Below, piece after piece: positions 49,385 to 58,211 of a DNA stretch of 64,000 bases. This stretch comes from Selenomonas sp. GACV-9 (GTDB lineage Bacteria; Bacillota; Negativicutes; Selenomonadales; Selenomonadaceae), in NCBI GenBank assembly GCA_900116485.1, contig FPAX01000012.1:1-64000 (forward strand), read 5' to 3'. Position 1 is the stretch's first letter, and every line of letters begins with the position of its first letter. The translations under genes and the position numbers were made by a program. The notes below the pieces were generated by a model that was not told where the DNA came from, did not search any database, and saw only the letters and a list, made by a program, of their open reading frames with translations.

Positions 49385-50438
49385 AGTAGAACTTAAACAT
49401 ATCCATAAGAATTTTGGCACGTTCAAGGCCTCAGATGACGTGAATCTGACGGTGGAAAAGGGAAAACTTATCGGCCTCTTGGGACCGTCGGGCAGTGGCA
49501 AGACCACCATCCTGCGCATGATTGCAGGCCTCGAGCATCCCGACAGCGGGGATATCTTCATTGCGGGCAAGCGGGTCAACGACCTGCCGGCGGGGAAGCG
49601 CGGCATTGGTTTTGTGTTCCAGAACTACGCGTTGTTCCGCCATATGACGGTATGGGAAAATATCGCCTTTGGGCTCAAGGTACAGAAGGTGCCGCCAAAG
49701 GAAATTGCCGCGCGGGTGGATAAGCTTGTGGAGCTTATTGGGCTTAAAGAATTTGCCACCCGTTATCCGCAGCAGCTTTCAGGGGGCCAGCGGCAGCGGG
49801 TAGCCTTTGCACGGGCCTTGGCCCCAGAGCCGGAGCTTCTGTTATTGGATGAACCTTTTGCGGCCATCGATGCGAAGGTGCGCAAGGAACTGAGACAATG
49901 GCTGCGGGCCACCATCCATCAGCTGGGCATCACCAGTATCTTTGTCACCCATGACCAGGATGAGGCGGTGGAGGTGGCCGATGACATCATCATCACGAAT
50001 CACGGCCATGTGGAGCAGGCTGGTTCGCCAGCTGCCATCTATCAGCATCCCGAGACGCCCTTTGTGGCGGATTTCATCGGTGAGTCGGTGCATGTTCCCG
50101 ACTATACGGTGTTCAAGGGATTTACGAATGGCGCAGGCAGCCATGAGGGCATCCTGCGGCCGGAATTCCTGGAGATTGCTGCCGAGGAGGAGGAAATCCT
50201 GATGCCCCTGGCGGCGGAACAGGGCACGGTCAGGGCCACCTATTTCCGGGGCAGCAGCCTGCAAGTGGTGGTGGAGGTCAAAGGCCAGCTCTTATATGGC
50301 TGGCGCAGCCTCGAAAAGAAACCCTTGCAGGAGGGGGACCGGGCGCTGGTTTTGATTCACCGCGTCTACAGTTTCGCCGGCGGGAAGACCCAGATCATTG
50401 AAAACCGGGCGAAACAGGAAGAGTCGGTGGTTATTTGA
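49374..50438 (+). CDS. cysA: Sulfate ABC transporter ATPase CysA
   Basis: 354 residues: ATPase domain (Walker A GPSGSGKTT, FVFQNYALFRHMTVWENIAFG, signature QLSGGQRQRVAFARAL, LLLDEPFAAIDAKVRKELR, VTHDQDEA) and TOBE-like C-terminal domain. KVRKELRxWLR is typical of sulfate-type ATPases. Supplies energy to CysTW. Ends 19 nt before aprA, whose ribosome site lies within the gap, so uptake and reduction are co-expressed. Confidence 0.95.
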   Translation: MAIEVELKHIHKNFGTFKASDDVNLTVEKGKLIGLLGPSGSGKTTILRMIAGLEHPDSGDIFIAGKRVNDLPAGKRGIGFVFQNYALFRHMTVWENIAFGLKVQKVPPKEIAARVDKLVELIGLKEFATRYPQQLSGGQRQRVAFARALAPEPELLLLDEPFAAIDAKVRKELRQWLRATIHQLGITSIFVTHDQDEAVEVADDIIITNHGHVEQAGSPAAIYQHPETPFVADFIGESVHVPDYTVFKGFTNGAGSHEGILRPEFLEIAAEEEEILMPLAAEQGTVRATYFRGSSLQVVVEVKGQLLYGWRSLEKKPLQEGDRALVLIHRVYSFAGGKTQIIENRAKQEESVVI

Positions 50439-50457
50439 TACAGGATGTGAAAGACGA

Positions 50458-52146
50458 ATGGAAGTTTTGGATAAGACAGCCGATGTGCTGATTGTGGGCG
50501 GCGGTGCCGCTGGCTGCTATGCGGCCATTACCTTGGCCACAGACCATCCGGAGCTCAGGGTGCTGTTGGTGGATAAGGCCGGCATCAAGCGCAGCGGCTG
50601 TCTGGCCGCCGGGGTCAATGCCCTGAATGCCTATATCACGCCGGGGCACAGTCCCGAGGATTATGCCGATTACGCGGCGAAAGACGCGGCGGGCATTGTG
50701 CGCGATGACCTGCTGCTGACGATGTCCCAGGGGCTCAACGAAGTGACCCGTCATATGGAAGAGCTGGGACTTGTCATCCTGAAGGATGAGCGGGGCCAGT
50801 ATGTCTCCCGCGGGTGGCGCAATCTCAAGATAAATGGTGAAAATATCAAGCCGCTGCTGGCGATGGCGGTGCGCAAGAGCAAAAATGTAGAAGTGCTGGA
50901 ACATGTAAGTGTCGTCGACTATTTGCAGGCTGATGATGGCTCGGTGACTGGCGCCTGGGGCGTCGGCGTGCGGCAGGAGAAGTTGTATTTCCTGCAGGCC
51001 AAGGCCGTCATCTGTGCCACGGGCGGTGCGGCCGGGCTCTACCGGCCCAATCATCCGGGCAGTTCCCGCCACAAGATGTGGTACAGTCCCTTCAATACCG
51101 GGGCAGGCTATGCCATGGGCCTGCGGGCTGGCGCGGAGATGACGACCTTTGAGATGCGGTTCATCGCCCTGCGCTGCAAGGGTACCATTGCGCCGACGGG
51201 AACACTGGCCCAGGGCGTCGGCGCGGCCCAGGTCAACGCAGCGGGGGAGCGCTATCAGCATAGATACGGCAATACGACGTCAGAGCGCCTGTATGCCGTG
51301 GTCAGCGAGAATCTGGCCGGGCGGGGCCCCTGCTATCTGGAAACCGAGGGCATCACCGAGGTGCAGCAGGCTTCGCTGGAGCGGGCCTATCTTAACATGG
51401 CGCCGGCCCAGACCATGAAGTGGCGCGAGACGGGGCTAGGCCCTGCCAGCGCCAATGTGGAGGTGGAGGGCTCCGAGCCCTATGTGGTGGGCGGCCATAC
51501 GGCCAGCGGCTATTGGATCGATGCGGTGCGGGCGACGACGCTGCCGGGGCTGTTCGCAGCTGGCGACGTGGCTGGCGGCTGCCCGCAGAAATATGTGACC
51601 GGTGCCTTTGTGGAGGGAAAGATTGCCGCGGAAAGTGCCGCCGCCTATGCGGAAGGGCAGGGGCAGCCAGCCCTTCCCCCGACGGTCCGCCAGAGGATTT
51701 TGGACCGGGTCACGGCACTGCTGAAGCCACCAGCAGCTAGTCCGCTGTTTACGGCGGCGGGGCTTGAGGAGGCCATGCAGCAGGTTATGGATGAGTATGC
51801 AGGGGGGATTACCACTGGCTATCGCTATACGGAAAGGCAGCTGGACCTGGCGGCCAAACACATCGGGCGGCTGACAAGGCTCAGTGAGGACTTGCGGGCG
51901 GCGGATGGCTATGAGCTGGTGCAGCTCTTTGAACTGCAGGAGCGGTTGCTCATCTGCCGCGTGCTCATCGAGCATCTGAAGGCCCGCCGGGAGACGCGTT
52001 GGCACTCCTTTGCCGAGAATCTTGACTATCCGGACAAAGATCCGGCACTGGAAAAATATGTCAATTCGCGGCTGGAGGAGGGAAAGGTGAAAATCATCTA
52101 TCGAGATCTGGTCAAGCGGGGGGAACGGTATGAGCATCAGCATTGA
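50458..52146 (+). CDS. aprA: Adenylylsulfate reductase, alpha subunit (assimilatory-context)
   Basis: 562-residue FAD-dependent subunit of the fumarate reductase-like family reducing APS to sulfite and AMP. FAD site DVLIVGGGAAGCYAAITLA at about 8-26, KRSGCLAAGVNALNAYI, TGGAAGLYRPNHPG, HRYGNTTSERL, VGGHTASGYWID and FAAGDVAGGCPQKYVTGAFVEG are recognisable AprA-type blocks. Shorter than dissimilatory AprA (about 620-680 residues, from memory). The frame extends 20 codons upstream inside cysA; the ATG is the likely start. It replaces CysH here; no CysH or APS kinase is found in the window. Confidence 0.9.
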   Translation: MEVLDKTADVLIVGGGAAGCYAAITLATDHPELRVLLVDKAGIKRSGCLAAGVNALNAYITPGHSPEDYADYAAKDAAGIVRDDLLLTMSQGLNEVTRHMEELGLVILKDERGQYVSRGWRNLKINGENIKPLLAMAVRKSKNVEVLEHVSVVDYLQADDGSVTGAWGVGVRQEKLYFLQAKAVICATGGAAGLYRPNHPGSSRHKMWYSPFNTGAGYAMGLRAGAEMTTFEMRFIALRCKGTIAPTGTLAQGVGAAQVNAAGERYQHRYGNTTSERLYAVVSENLAGRGPCYLETEGITEVQQASLERAYLNMAPAQTMKWRETGLGPASANVEVEGSEPYVVGGHTASGYWIDAVRATTLPGLFAAGDVAGGCPQKYVTGAFVEGKIAAESAAAYAEGQGQPALPPTVRQRILDRVTALLKPPAASPLFTAAGLEEAMQQVMDEYAGGITTGYRYTERQLDLAAKHIGRLTRLSEDLRAADGYELVQLFELQERLLICRVLIEHLKARRETRWHSFAENLDYPDKDPALEKYVNSRLEEGKVKIIYRDLVKRGERYEHQH

Positions 52147-52441
52147 ACCGGAAAAGTGCGTGGGCTGCGGCCGCTGTACGGAGGTCTGTCCGGGAAATCT
52201 ATTGGAAGTGACGGCGGGGAAAGCCGCCATCCGCGAGGTGCGCGACTGCTGGGGCTGCACGGCCTGCGTCAAGGAGTGCCCGCGGGATGCGATTTTCTAC
52301 TATCTGAGCGCTGATCTTGGCGGTGCCGGCGGCCGGCTTTATGCCCATGATTCGGCGGCGTCGCTTACCTGGCAGCTAAGACTTCCTGATGGCAGCGAGC
52401 AGGAAATCATCGTAGCAAAAAATAAAGCAAATGCGTATTGA
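52130..52441 (+). CDS. aprB: Adenylylsulfate reductase, beta (ferredoxin) subunit
   Basis: 103 residues binding two 4Fe-4S clusters: CVGCGRCTEVCPG (about 10-22) and CWGCTACVKECPRDA (about 42-56). It passes electrons to the AprA flavin. The long C-terminal tail of dissimilatory AprB that clamps AprA is reduced to about 45 residues. ATG overlaps the aprA stop by 17 nt. Confidence 0.93.
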   Translation: MSISIEPEKCVGCGRCTEVCPGNLLEVTAGKAAIREVRDCWGCTACVKECPRDAIFYYLSADLGGAGGRLYAHDSAASLTWQLRLPDGSEQEIIVAKNKANAY

Positions 52442-52459
52442 GGTTAGGAGACGATAACA

Positions 52460-53266
52460 ATGGCAATGGATCATTTGGATCAACTGGAGGCGGAGAGTAT
52501 CTACATCCTCCGGGAGGCGTATAAGAAACTGGGCAAGCTGGGCATGCTCTGGTCAATCGGCAAGGACTCGACGGTGCTGCTGTGGCTGGCCAAGAAAGCC
52601 TTTTACGGCCATGTACCCTTTCCCTTCATCCATGTGGATACGAAACACAAGATTCCCGAGATGATTGCCTACCGCGACCGCGTCGCCAAGGAACTCGGCC
52701 TTGACCTCATCGTCCATACGAATTGGGAGGCCATACATGCGGGCATCGGCCCCGACAAGGGGCGTCTGGCCTGCTGCAAGGCCCTCAAGACCGAAGGCCT
52801 CCGTCAGGTGGTGAAGCAGCACGGCTTTGACGGTCTTATCGTCGGGGTGCGCCGCGATGAGGAGGGCTCCCGCTCCAAGGAGCGGGTTTTCTCCGAGCGC
52901 ACCCAGGAGGATGGCTGGGACTACACCAACCAGCCGCCGGAGCTCTGGAATCAGTTCAAGACGGATTTCCCCAAGGGCAACCACATCCGCGTGCATCCGA
53001 TTCTTGCTTGGAGTGAGCTTGACATCTGGGAATACATCCGCCGGGAGAATATTCCCATCATCGACTTGTATTTTGCCAAGAACGGCAAGCGTTACCGCAG
53101 CCTGGGCTGTGCCTGCTGCACGGGACAGATTGAGTCGGAGGCTGATACCCTTGACAAGATCATTGAAGAATTGAAACATACGAAGACTGGCGAGCGTGCC
53201 GGGCGCAAGCAGGACCAGGAAGATGCTTATGCGATGCAGAAACTGCGTAAAGAGGGGTATATGTAA
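52460..53266 (+). CDS. cysD: Sulfate adenylyltransferase subunit 2
   Basis: 268 residues of the PAPS reductase-like fold; with CysN forms ATP sulfurylase, converting sulfate and ATP to APS. PP-loop [17 protein letters not shown] (about 32-48), [24 protein letters not shown] and [21 protein letters not shown] are diagnostic. Slightly shorter than E. coli CysD (302). TAATG overlap with cysN couples translation. Confidence 0.96.
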   Translation: MAMDHLDQLEAESIYILREAYKKLGKLGMLWSIGKDSTVLLWLAKKAFYGHVPFPFIHVDTKHKIPEMIAYRDRVAKELGLDLIVHTNWEAIHAGIGPDKGRLACCKALKTEGLRQVVKQHGFDGLIVGVRRDEEGSRSKERVFSERTQEDGWDYTNQPPELWNQFKTDFPKGNHIRVHPILAWSELDIWEYIRRENIPIIDLYFAKNGKRYRSLGCACCTGQIESEADTLDKIIEELKHTKTGERAGRKQDQEDAYAMQKLRKEGYM

Positions 53267-54993
53267 TGGATGAGAAATTGAAACAAGAAGGTCTGCATAT
53301 CGTGGTGGTCGGTCATGTGGATCATGGCAAATCGACGGTCATCGGCCGTCTGCTCTACGATACGGATTCCCTGCCCCAGGGCGCAGTGAACAAGGTCAAG
53401 CGCATCGCCAGGGAAACGGGCAAGCCCTTTGAGTATGCCTATCTCCTCGATGCCTTTGAGGAAGAGCAGAAACAGGGCATCACGATTGATACGACCCAGA
53501 TCCAGTTTGCGACGAAGAAACGGGAGTATGTCATCATCGATGCCCCGGGGCATAAGGAGTTCCTCAAGAATATGATTTCGGGGGCAGCCAATGCCAATGC
53601 GGCTCTCTTGATTGTTGATGCCAAACAGGGGGTGCAGGAGCAGTCCAAGCGCCATGGCTATATGCTGTCCCTGCTGGGCATCGAGAAGGTCTATGTGGTT
53701 GTCAACAAGATGGATTTGGTGGACTACTCCGAGGAAGTATTCCACAAGGTTGCTGACGATATGAAGGAGTTCCTGGAACCGCTGGGGGTAAAGCCCCTGC
53801 GCTATTTGCCGGTATCGGGTTATCAGGGCGACAACATCGCTACTAAGTCGGTCAATATGCCCTGGTATGATGGCCCGGTGCTGCTGGATTCTCTCGATTT
53901 GCTCGAGGCCAGCAAAGAAATTCTCGACAAGGACCTGCGCCTGCCCATACAGGATGTGTTCAAATTCGACGACCGCCGCATCATTGCCGGGCGCATCGAG
54001 GCCGGCAAGCTCGCCGTGGGCGATGAGATCGCCATCTATCCCTCGGGGCGCCGCACGGTCATCCAGTCCATTGCCTACTGGCAGGAGCGGGACAAGAAGG
54101 AGCGCGCCTTGGCCGGGGAATCCACGGGCATCATCGTCCGGGATGAGTTCTTCAACCAGCGCGGTGAGATCATCACGACGCCTGGGGCCAAGGCCCCCCA
54201 CGTGTCCAACCGCCTGCGGGCCTCGATATTCTGGATGGGGCGCAATCCTCTGCGCAAGGGCAGTACCTACAAGCTCAAGCTGGCGACCCAGGAGGTGGAG
54301 GCCGAGGTGGCTGACATCGTCAAGACCATCGATGCGGCCAATCTCGACAGCCGCGAGGGAGCCAAGGAACTGCGGCTGAACGATGTGGCAGAAGTCATCC
54401 TGAGCCTCAAGGAGGCCATTGCCTTTGATGTGTTCCAGGAGCATCAGGCAACGGGCCGGTTCGTGTTGGTGGATGGCTATGATGTGGCCGGCGGCGGTAT
54501 CGTCGTCGCCGCCGAAAAGGCCGACGAGGGGGCAGGCTTCGCCTTTGTGAACGGCGGCATCCGCGCCCGAGGCGATGTCTTCGATGAATTCTACTACGAT
54601 ATCGAAAGCTGCAACGTCACGAAGGTAGCCGCAGCCGTCAAGAAACCCTATCAGGTGGGGGATGAGATTCCCCGCCGGGGCATCAGCTACGAGTATCCGG
54701 CCGATTTTGACATCCTTATCCTGCGCGACCAGGTAGCGGTTTCGGTGCGGCAGGGCAGGATCGAATCTATCCTGCCGCTGGCGGACTATGAGTATTCGGG
54801 TCGGCCACTGATCAATGGCCGCGGCTTTGGCATCAAGGTCTATAAGGCCAAGGAGCTGAAGGAAATGCTGTCGGTCTATCGGGAACTGGCCTCGAGCCAC
54901 GTGGAACCTCGCGTAAAAGCTGCGTTTGCTAACCGTTATTTCTTCCTGAACCAATACCGCCGCTTGCAGTTCTATTTTGACTACGTCATCTGA
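53266..54993 (+). CDS. cysN: Sulfate adenylyltransferase subunit 1, GTPase, with C-terminal extension
   Basis: 575 residues. EF-Tu-like GTPase ([21 protein letters not shown]) that drives APS formation by CysD, followed by two beta-barrel domains to about residue 440. The remaining approximately 125 residues (from [17 protein letters not shown] onward) go beyond the usual CysN length of about 420-475; they contain no P-loop (GxxGxGKS), so this is not the CysNC APS-kinase fusion. The extension may be an extra domain for CysD or AprAB contact. Last gene before an independent promoter. Confidence 0.93.
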   Translation: MDEKLKQEGLHIVVVGHVDHGKSTVIGRLLYDTDSLPQGAVNKVKRIARETGKPFEYAYLLDAFEEEQKQGITIDTTQIQFATKKREYVIIDAPGHKEFLKNMISGAANANAALLIVDAKQGVQEQSKRHGYMLSLLGIEKVYVVVNKMDLVDYSEEVFHKVADDMKEFLEPLGVKPLRYLPVSGYQGDNIATKSVNMPWYDGPVLLDSLDLLEASKEILDKDLRLPIQDVFKFDDRRIIAGRIEAGKLAVGDEIAIYPSGRRTVIQSIAYWQERDKKERALAGESTGIIVRDEFFNQRGEIITTPGAKAPHVSNRLRASIFWMGRNPLRKGSTYKLKLATQEVEAEVADIVKTIDAANLDSREGAKELRLNDVAEVILSLKEAIAFDVFQEHQATGRFVLVDGYDVAGGGIVVAAEKADEGAGFAFVNGGIRARGDVFDEFYYDIESCNVTKVAAAVKKPYQVGDEIPRRGISYEYPADFDILILRDQVAVSVRQGRIESILPLADYEYSGRPLINGRGFGIKVYKAKELKEMLSVYRELASSHVEPRVKAAFANRYFFLNQYRRLQFYFDYVI

Positions 54994-54998
54994 GCAAT

Positions 54999-55027
54999 TT
55001 GCAATTTTGCGTAAGCTGACGTATAAT
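54999..55027 (+). promoter_or_regulatory. Promoter of the thiSGHE operon
   Basis: TTGCAA and TATAAT with exactly 17 bp between them, directly after cysN and about 20 bp upstream of the TPP riboswitch. Confidence 0.75.
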
Positions 55028-55047
55028 AGTCAAAGACAATTGCACAG

Positions 55048-55146
55048 CAAGGGGAGCTTGCCGATGGGAACATCACAGCAGGCTGAGAGGGAGGTTACGA
55101 CTCCGACCCATAACCTGATTTGGATAATGCCAACGTAGGGATGAGC
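55048..55146 (+). promoter_or_regulatory. TPP riboswitch (THI element)
   Basis: Conserved THI-box sequence: GGGGAGC at the 5' helix, GGCTGAGAGGG in the pyrimidine-binding arm, GACCCATAACCTGATTTGGA and TAATGCCAACGTAGGGA in the pyrophosphate arm. Followed 25 nt later by an intrinsic terminator, so it turns off thiS transcription when thiamine diphosphate is bound. Confidence 0.95.
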
Positions 55147-55168
55147 GGTGAATGATACGTGTAAACCG

Positions 55169-55202
55169 AAGGGAACTTGCCAATCAGGCAGGTTCCCTTT
55201 TT
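55169..55202 (+). terminator. TPP riboswitch terminator
   Basis: AAGGGAACTTGCC and GGCAGGTTCCCTT pair (one G-U) around AATCA, ending in five T. It forms the expression platform of the THI element. Confidence 0.9.
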
Positions 55203-55228
55203 CGTGCAGGTTTTACAGGAGGATGCAG

Positions 55229-55423
55229 ATGGTCAGGATAAATGGTGAGGATAAAGCGGCAGCAGGCAAAAGCCTCTGTGATTACCTCCAGGAGGCGGGC
55301 TATGACAGCCGGGCGATTGCCGTGGAATACAATGAAGTCATCCTGCCGAAGGCGGACTATGAAACGACGGTGCTGCAAGACGGCGATGTGGTGGAGATTG
55401 TCTGCTTCATGGGCGGTGGCTGA
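55229..55423 (+). CDS. thiS: Thiamine sulfur carrier protein ThiS
   Basis: 64 residues with a beta-grasp fold ending IVCFMGGG; the C-terminal Gly is converted to a thiocarboxylate that donates sulfur to the thiazole of thiamine. VEYNEVILPKADYETTVLQD is typical. Start at the ATG 7 nt after AGGAGG; an ATG two codons earlier touches that site, and a longer in-frame extension overlaps the riboswitch terminator and is not translated. No ThiF is in this operon; HcyF or the MoaD-MoeB protein downstream could charge it. Confidence 0.94.
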   Translation: MVRINGEDKAAAGKSLCDYLQEAGYDSRAIAVEYNEVILPKADYETTVLQDGDVVEIVCFMGGG

Positions 55424-55466
55424 GCGGTCAATGGGCCGGAAACAGCGTGGAGAGGAGTAATGACAG

Positions 55467-56243
55467 ATGGAAAAACAGGAAGATTGTTTGGTGATTGGCG
55501 GGCATAGGTTCCACTCCCGCTTCATCCTTGGCTCGGGCAAATACTCGCTGCAGCTCATCGAGGCTGCCGTGCGGGATGCCGGGGCGGAAATCGTGACACT
55601 GGCCGTGCGCCGGGCCAATACGAAGGAGCAGGAAAATATCCTTGACTATATCCCAAGAGGCGTGACCCTTTTGCCCAATACCTCGGGGGCGCGCAACGCC
55701 GATGAGGCCGTGCGCATCGCGCATTTGGCCCGGGAGCTTGGCTGCGGGGACTTTGTCAAGATCGAGATCATGCGGGATTCGAAGTACCTGCTGCCCGACA
55801 ATGCCGAGACTATAAAGGCGACGGAACGGCTGGCCAACGAAGGCTTTGTGGTCATGCCCTATATGTATCCGGATCTAAATGTCGCCCGGGACCTGGTGGA
55901 GGCCGGGGCGGCGGCCGTCATGCCGCTGGCGGCGCCAATCGGTTCCAATAAGGGGTTGGCCACGAAAGAGTTCATCCAGATCCTCATCGATGAGATCGAC
56001 TTGCCGATCATCGTCGATGCCGGCATCGGCAAGCCCTCCGAGGCCTGTGCGGCCATGGAGATGGGGGCGGCCGCTATCATGGCCAATACGGCGCTGGCCA
56101 CGGCAGGCAATCTGCCGCTGATGGCTGCGGCCTTCAAGGACGCCATCGCCGCTGGCCGCAAGGCCTATCTGGCGGGACTGGGCCGCGTGCTGACCCGCGG
56201 GGCTGCTGCCTCGGACCCCCTTACTGGCTTTTTGCACGACTGA
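55467..56243 (+). CDS. thiG: Thiazole synthase ThiG
   Basis: 258-residue TIM-barrel enzyme that builds the thiamine thiazole phosphate from deoxyxylulose-5-phosphate, dehydroglycine and ThiS thiocarboxylate. Visible: [67 protein letters not shown] (phosphate loop), [12 protein letters not shown] and [13 protein letters not shown]. Confidence 0.96.
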   Translation: MEKQEDCLVIGGHRFHSRFILGSGKYSLQLIEAAVRDAGAEIVTLAVRRANTKEQENILDYIPRGVTLLPNTSGARNADEAVRIAHLARELGCGDFVKIEIMRDSKYLLPDNAETIKATERLANEGFVVMPYMYPDLNVARDLVEAGAAAVMPLAAPIGSNKGLATKEFIQILIDEIDLPIIVDAGIGKPSEACAAMEMGAAAIMANTALATAGNLPLMAAAFKDAIAAGRKAYLAGLGRVLTRGAAASDPLTGFLHD

Positions 56244-56254
56244 GGAGGCGCGTC

Positions 56255-57505
56255 ATGGAAAATCAGTTTTTTGTCGACTCGGAAAAACTAAGCGAAGGGG
56301 CACTGGCCAAGAAGCATCAGCTGGAACAAGATCCAGCCAGCCGTAAGGACCCGCTGGAATACTTCCCCGACATGGAGCAGATCGATTCGCCAGTAAGGGC
56401 GCGGGTCATCGCGGCGATGGAGGCCTACGATTACGCTTCCTATACGGCCGCTGATGTGCGGCGGGCGCTCAATCATGACAGCTGCACGGTGGAGGATTTC
56501 AAGGCCTTGCTGTCGCCAGCGGCGCAGCCCTTCCTCGAGGAGATGGCCGCGCGGGCACGGCTGGAAACAAGCCGTCATTTCGGCAACACGGTCTATCTGT
56601 TCACGCCGCTCTACATCGCCAACTACTGTGAGAATTATTGCGTCTACTGCGGCTTCAACTGCTACAATGACATCAAGCGCTTGCAGCTCGATGCAGGGCA
56701 GATCGAGCATGAGATGCAGGTCATCGCTTCATCGGGCATGGAGGAAATCCTGCTGCTCACTGGGGAGAGCAAGACCAAATCCAATGTTTCCTATATCGGT
56801 GAGGCCTGCAAGCTGGCGCGCAAGTATTTCAAGAACGTGGGCCTGGAAATCTATCCCGTCAACACCGAGGATTACAGATACCTCCACGAATGTGGGGCCG
56901 ATTATGTCACGGTGTTTCAGGAGACCTATGACCTCAAGAAATATGAGACGCTGCATCTTCTGGGCCATAAGCGCGTCTGGCCTTACCGCTTTGAGGCCCA
57001 GGAACGCGCCTTGCGCGGTGGCATGCGCGGCGTCGGCTTTTCGGCGCTCTTGGGCCTGTCGGATTTCCGCAAGGATGCACTGGCTACGGCACTGCATGTC
57101 TATTATCTGCAGCGCAAGTATCCCCAGGCGGAGTTTTCCCTTTCCTGTCCGCGCCTGCGGCCCATCATCAACAACGACAAGATCAATCCGCTGGACGTCG
57201 GCGAGCGGCAGCTCTGCCAGATCCTCTGCGCCTATCGCATCTTCCTGCCCTTTGCCGGCATAACGGTCTCCTCCCGGGAGAGTGCCGCCTTCCGCAACGG
57301 CATTGCCAAGATCTGCGCGACGAAGATTTCTGCGGGGGTGTCCACGGGCATTGGGGACCATGAAGAAAAATATACGGGCAAGGATGAAGCGCGCACCGGC
57401 GATGAGCAGTTTGAAATCTGCGATACCCGCAGTCTGGCGGCCATGTATGCGGATATGGCCGCCGAGGGCTTGCAGCCGGTGCTCAATGACTATCTCTATG
57501 TGTAG
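56255..57505 (+). CDS. thiH: 2-iminoacetate synthase ThiH
   Basis: 416-residue radical SAM enzyme cleaving tyrosine to dehydroglycine for the thiazole. Radical SAM cluster CENYCVYCGFNC (about 123-134), VTVFQETYDLKKYETLH, GMRGVGFSALLGLSDFRKDAL and AGVSTGIGDHEEKY are hallmarks; the anaerobic ThiH branch rather than aerobic ThiO. Its stop overlaps the thiE start. Confidence 0.95.
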   Translation: MENQFFVDSEKLSEGALAKKHQLEQDPASRKDPLEYFPDMEQIDSPVRARVIAAMEAYDYASYTAADVRRALNHDSCTVEDFKALLSPAAQPFLEEMAARARLETSRHFGNTVYLFTPLYIANYCENYCVYCGFNCYNDIKRLQLDAGQIEHEMQVIASSGMEEILLLTGESKTKSNVSYIGEACKLARKYFKNVGLEIYPVNTEDYRYLHECGADYVTVFQETYDLKKYETLHLLGHKRVWPYRFEAQERALRGGMRGVGFSALLGLSDFRKDALATALHVYYLQRKYPQAEFSLSCPRLRPIINNDKINPLDVGERQLCQILCAYRIFLPFAGITVSSRESAAFRNGIAKICATKISAGVSTGIGDHEEKYTGKDEARTGDEQFEICDTRSLAAMYADMAAEGLQPVLNDYLYV

Positions 57506-58142
57506 GGAAAAAAATGACAAGTCAATCTTTGACAAGTCAGGATTTGACCGGTCAACCATTGACTTGTCAAAAGTCATCGCCATTACGGACCGCAAACAAT
57601 GTACCGGGGATTTTGACAGGCGGCTGGCTCGGATTGCTGCTCAGGGCCCCCGGGCCATCGTGCTGCGGGAAAAGGATCTGGCGGCAGAAGAGTATGCAAA
57701 ACTCGCCCGGAAAGTCATGGGAATCGGCAGGCAGTACGGTGTGTCGGTCATCCTGCATGGACAGGCTGCTGTTGCCCAGGGGTTGAAGGCGGATGGCCTG
57801 CAGCTGCCGCTGCCTCAGCTGCGGCAGCTTTCGCCAGCGGAGCGGTCAGCATGGCAAGTCCTTGGCACCTCCTGCCATTCCCTGGATGAGGTGGAGGAGG
57901 CCCGGCGCCTTGGCTGCTCCTATCTGGTGGCGGGGCATATCTATGAAACAGACTGCAAGCAGGGCCTGCCAGGACGGGGGCTGGACTTCCTGCAGGCGGC
58001 CTGCCAGAAGTCCGCCATTCCCGTCTATGCCATCGGCGGCATCACGCCGGCAAGATTGGCGGCGGTGCTGGCCGCCGGGGCAGCTGGTGCCTGTGTGATG
58101 AGCGGATTGATGCAGGGTGAGACCTGGCTTTACAAAAAATAA
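57498..58142 (+). CDS. thiE: Thiamine phosphate synthase-like protein (ThiE/TenI) with repeated N-terminus
   Basis: 214 residues of the ThiE/TenI TIM-barrel family, joining thiazole and pyrimidine moieties (ThiE) or isomerising thiazole phosphate (TenI). VIAITDRKQCTGDFDRRLARI, IVLREKDLAAEEYAKLA, LGTSCHSLDEVEEARRLGCSYLV, GHIYETDCKQGLPGRGL and PVYAIGGITPARL are family blocks; the usual pyrimidine-site HLGQ appears as LQLPLP, so it may lean to TenI. ATG lies 8 nt inside thiH. Residues 7-26 are four DKSxF-like pentapeptides from a 15-nt DNA repeat, ahead of the normal domain. Confidence 0.85.
   Translation: MCREKNDKSIFDKSGFDRSTIDLSKVIAITDRKQCTGDFDRRLARIAAQGPRAIVLREKDLAAEEYAKLARKVMGIGRQYGVSVILHGQAAVAQGLKADGLQLPLPQLRQLSPAERSAWQVLGTSCHSLDEVEEARRLGCSYLVAGHIYETDCKQGLPGRGLDFLQAACQKSAIPVYAIGGITPARLAAVLAAGAAGACVMSGLMQGETWLYKK
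57515..57574. repeat. Four tandem 15-bp units with TGAC-NN-GTCA cores in thiE
   Basis: TGAC starts at 57515, 57530, 57545 and 57560, an exact 15-bp period; the units begin TGACAAGTCA, TGACAAGTCA, TGACCGGTCA, TGACTTGTCA. The third is a perfect palindrome; the fourth is the reverse complement of the first two. They encode DKSIF, DKSGF, DRSTI, DLSKV. Confidence 0.85.
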
Positions 58143-58149
58143 AAAATAG

Positions 58150-58178
58150 TTGACATTTCGTAGGCGTTGTTGTAAGAT
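58150..58178 (+). promoter_or_regulatory. Promoter of the hcyS-cysE cluster
   Basis: TTGACA and TAAGAT with an exact 17-bp spacer, 8 nt after the thiE stop and about 34 bp upstream of leader RNA copy B. Confidence 0.75.
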
Positions 58179-58211
58179 ATCACTATCGATTTGTAAAACA
58201 TATCGGTTTAA

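Noticed and set aside
53266..54993. CysNC bifunctional ATP sulfurylase/APS kinase
   Set aside because: The C-terminal extension lacks a P-loop and APS-kinase motifs.
57515..57574. Short regular repeats considered as a CRISPR array
   Set aside because: Units are 15 bp with no spacers, are in frame inside thiE, and no cas gene is present.
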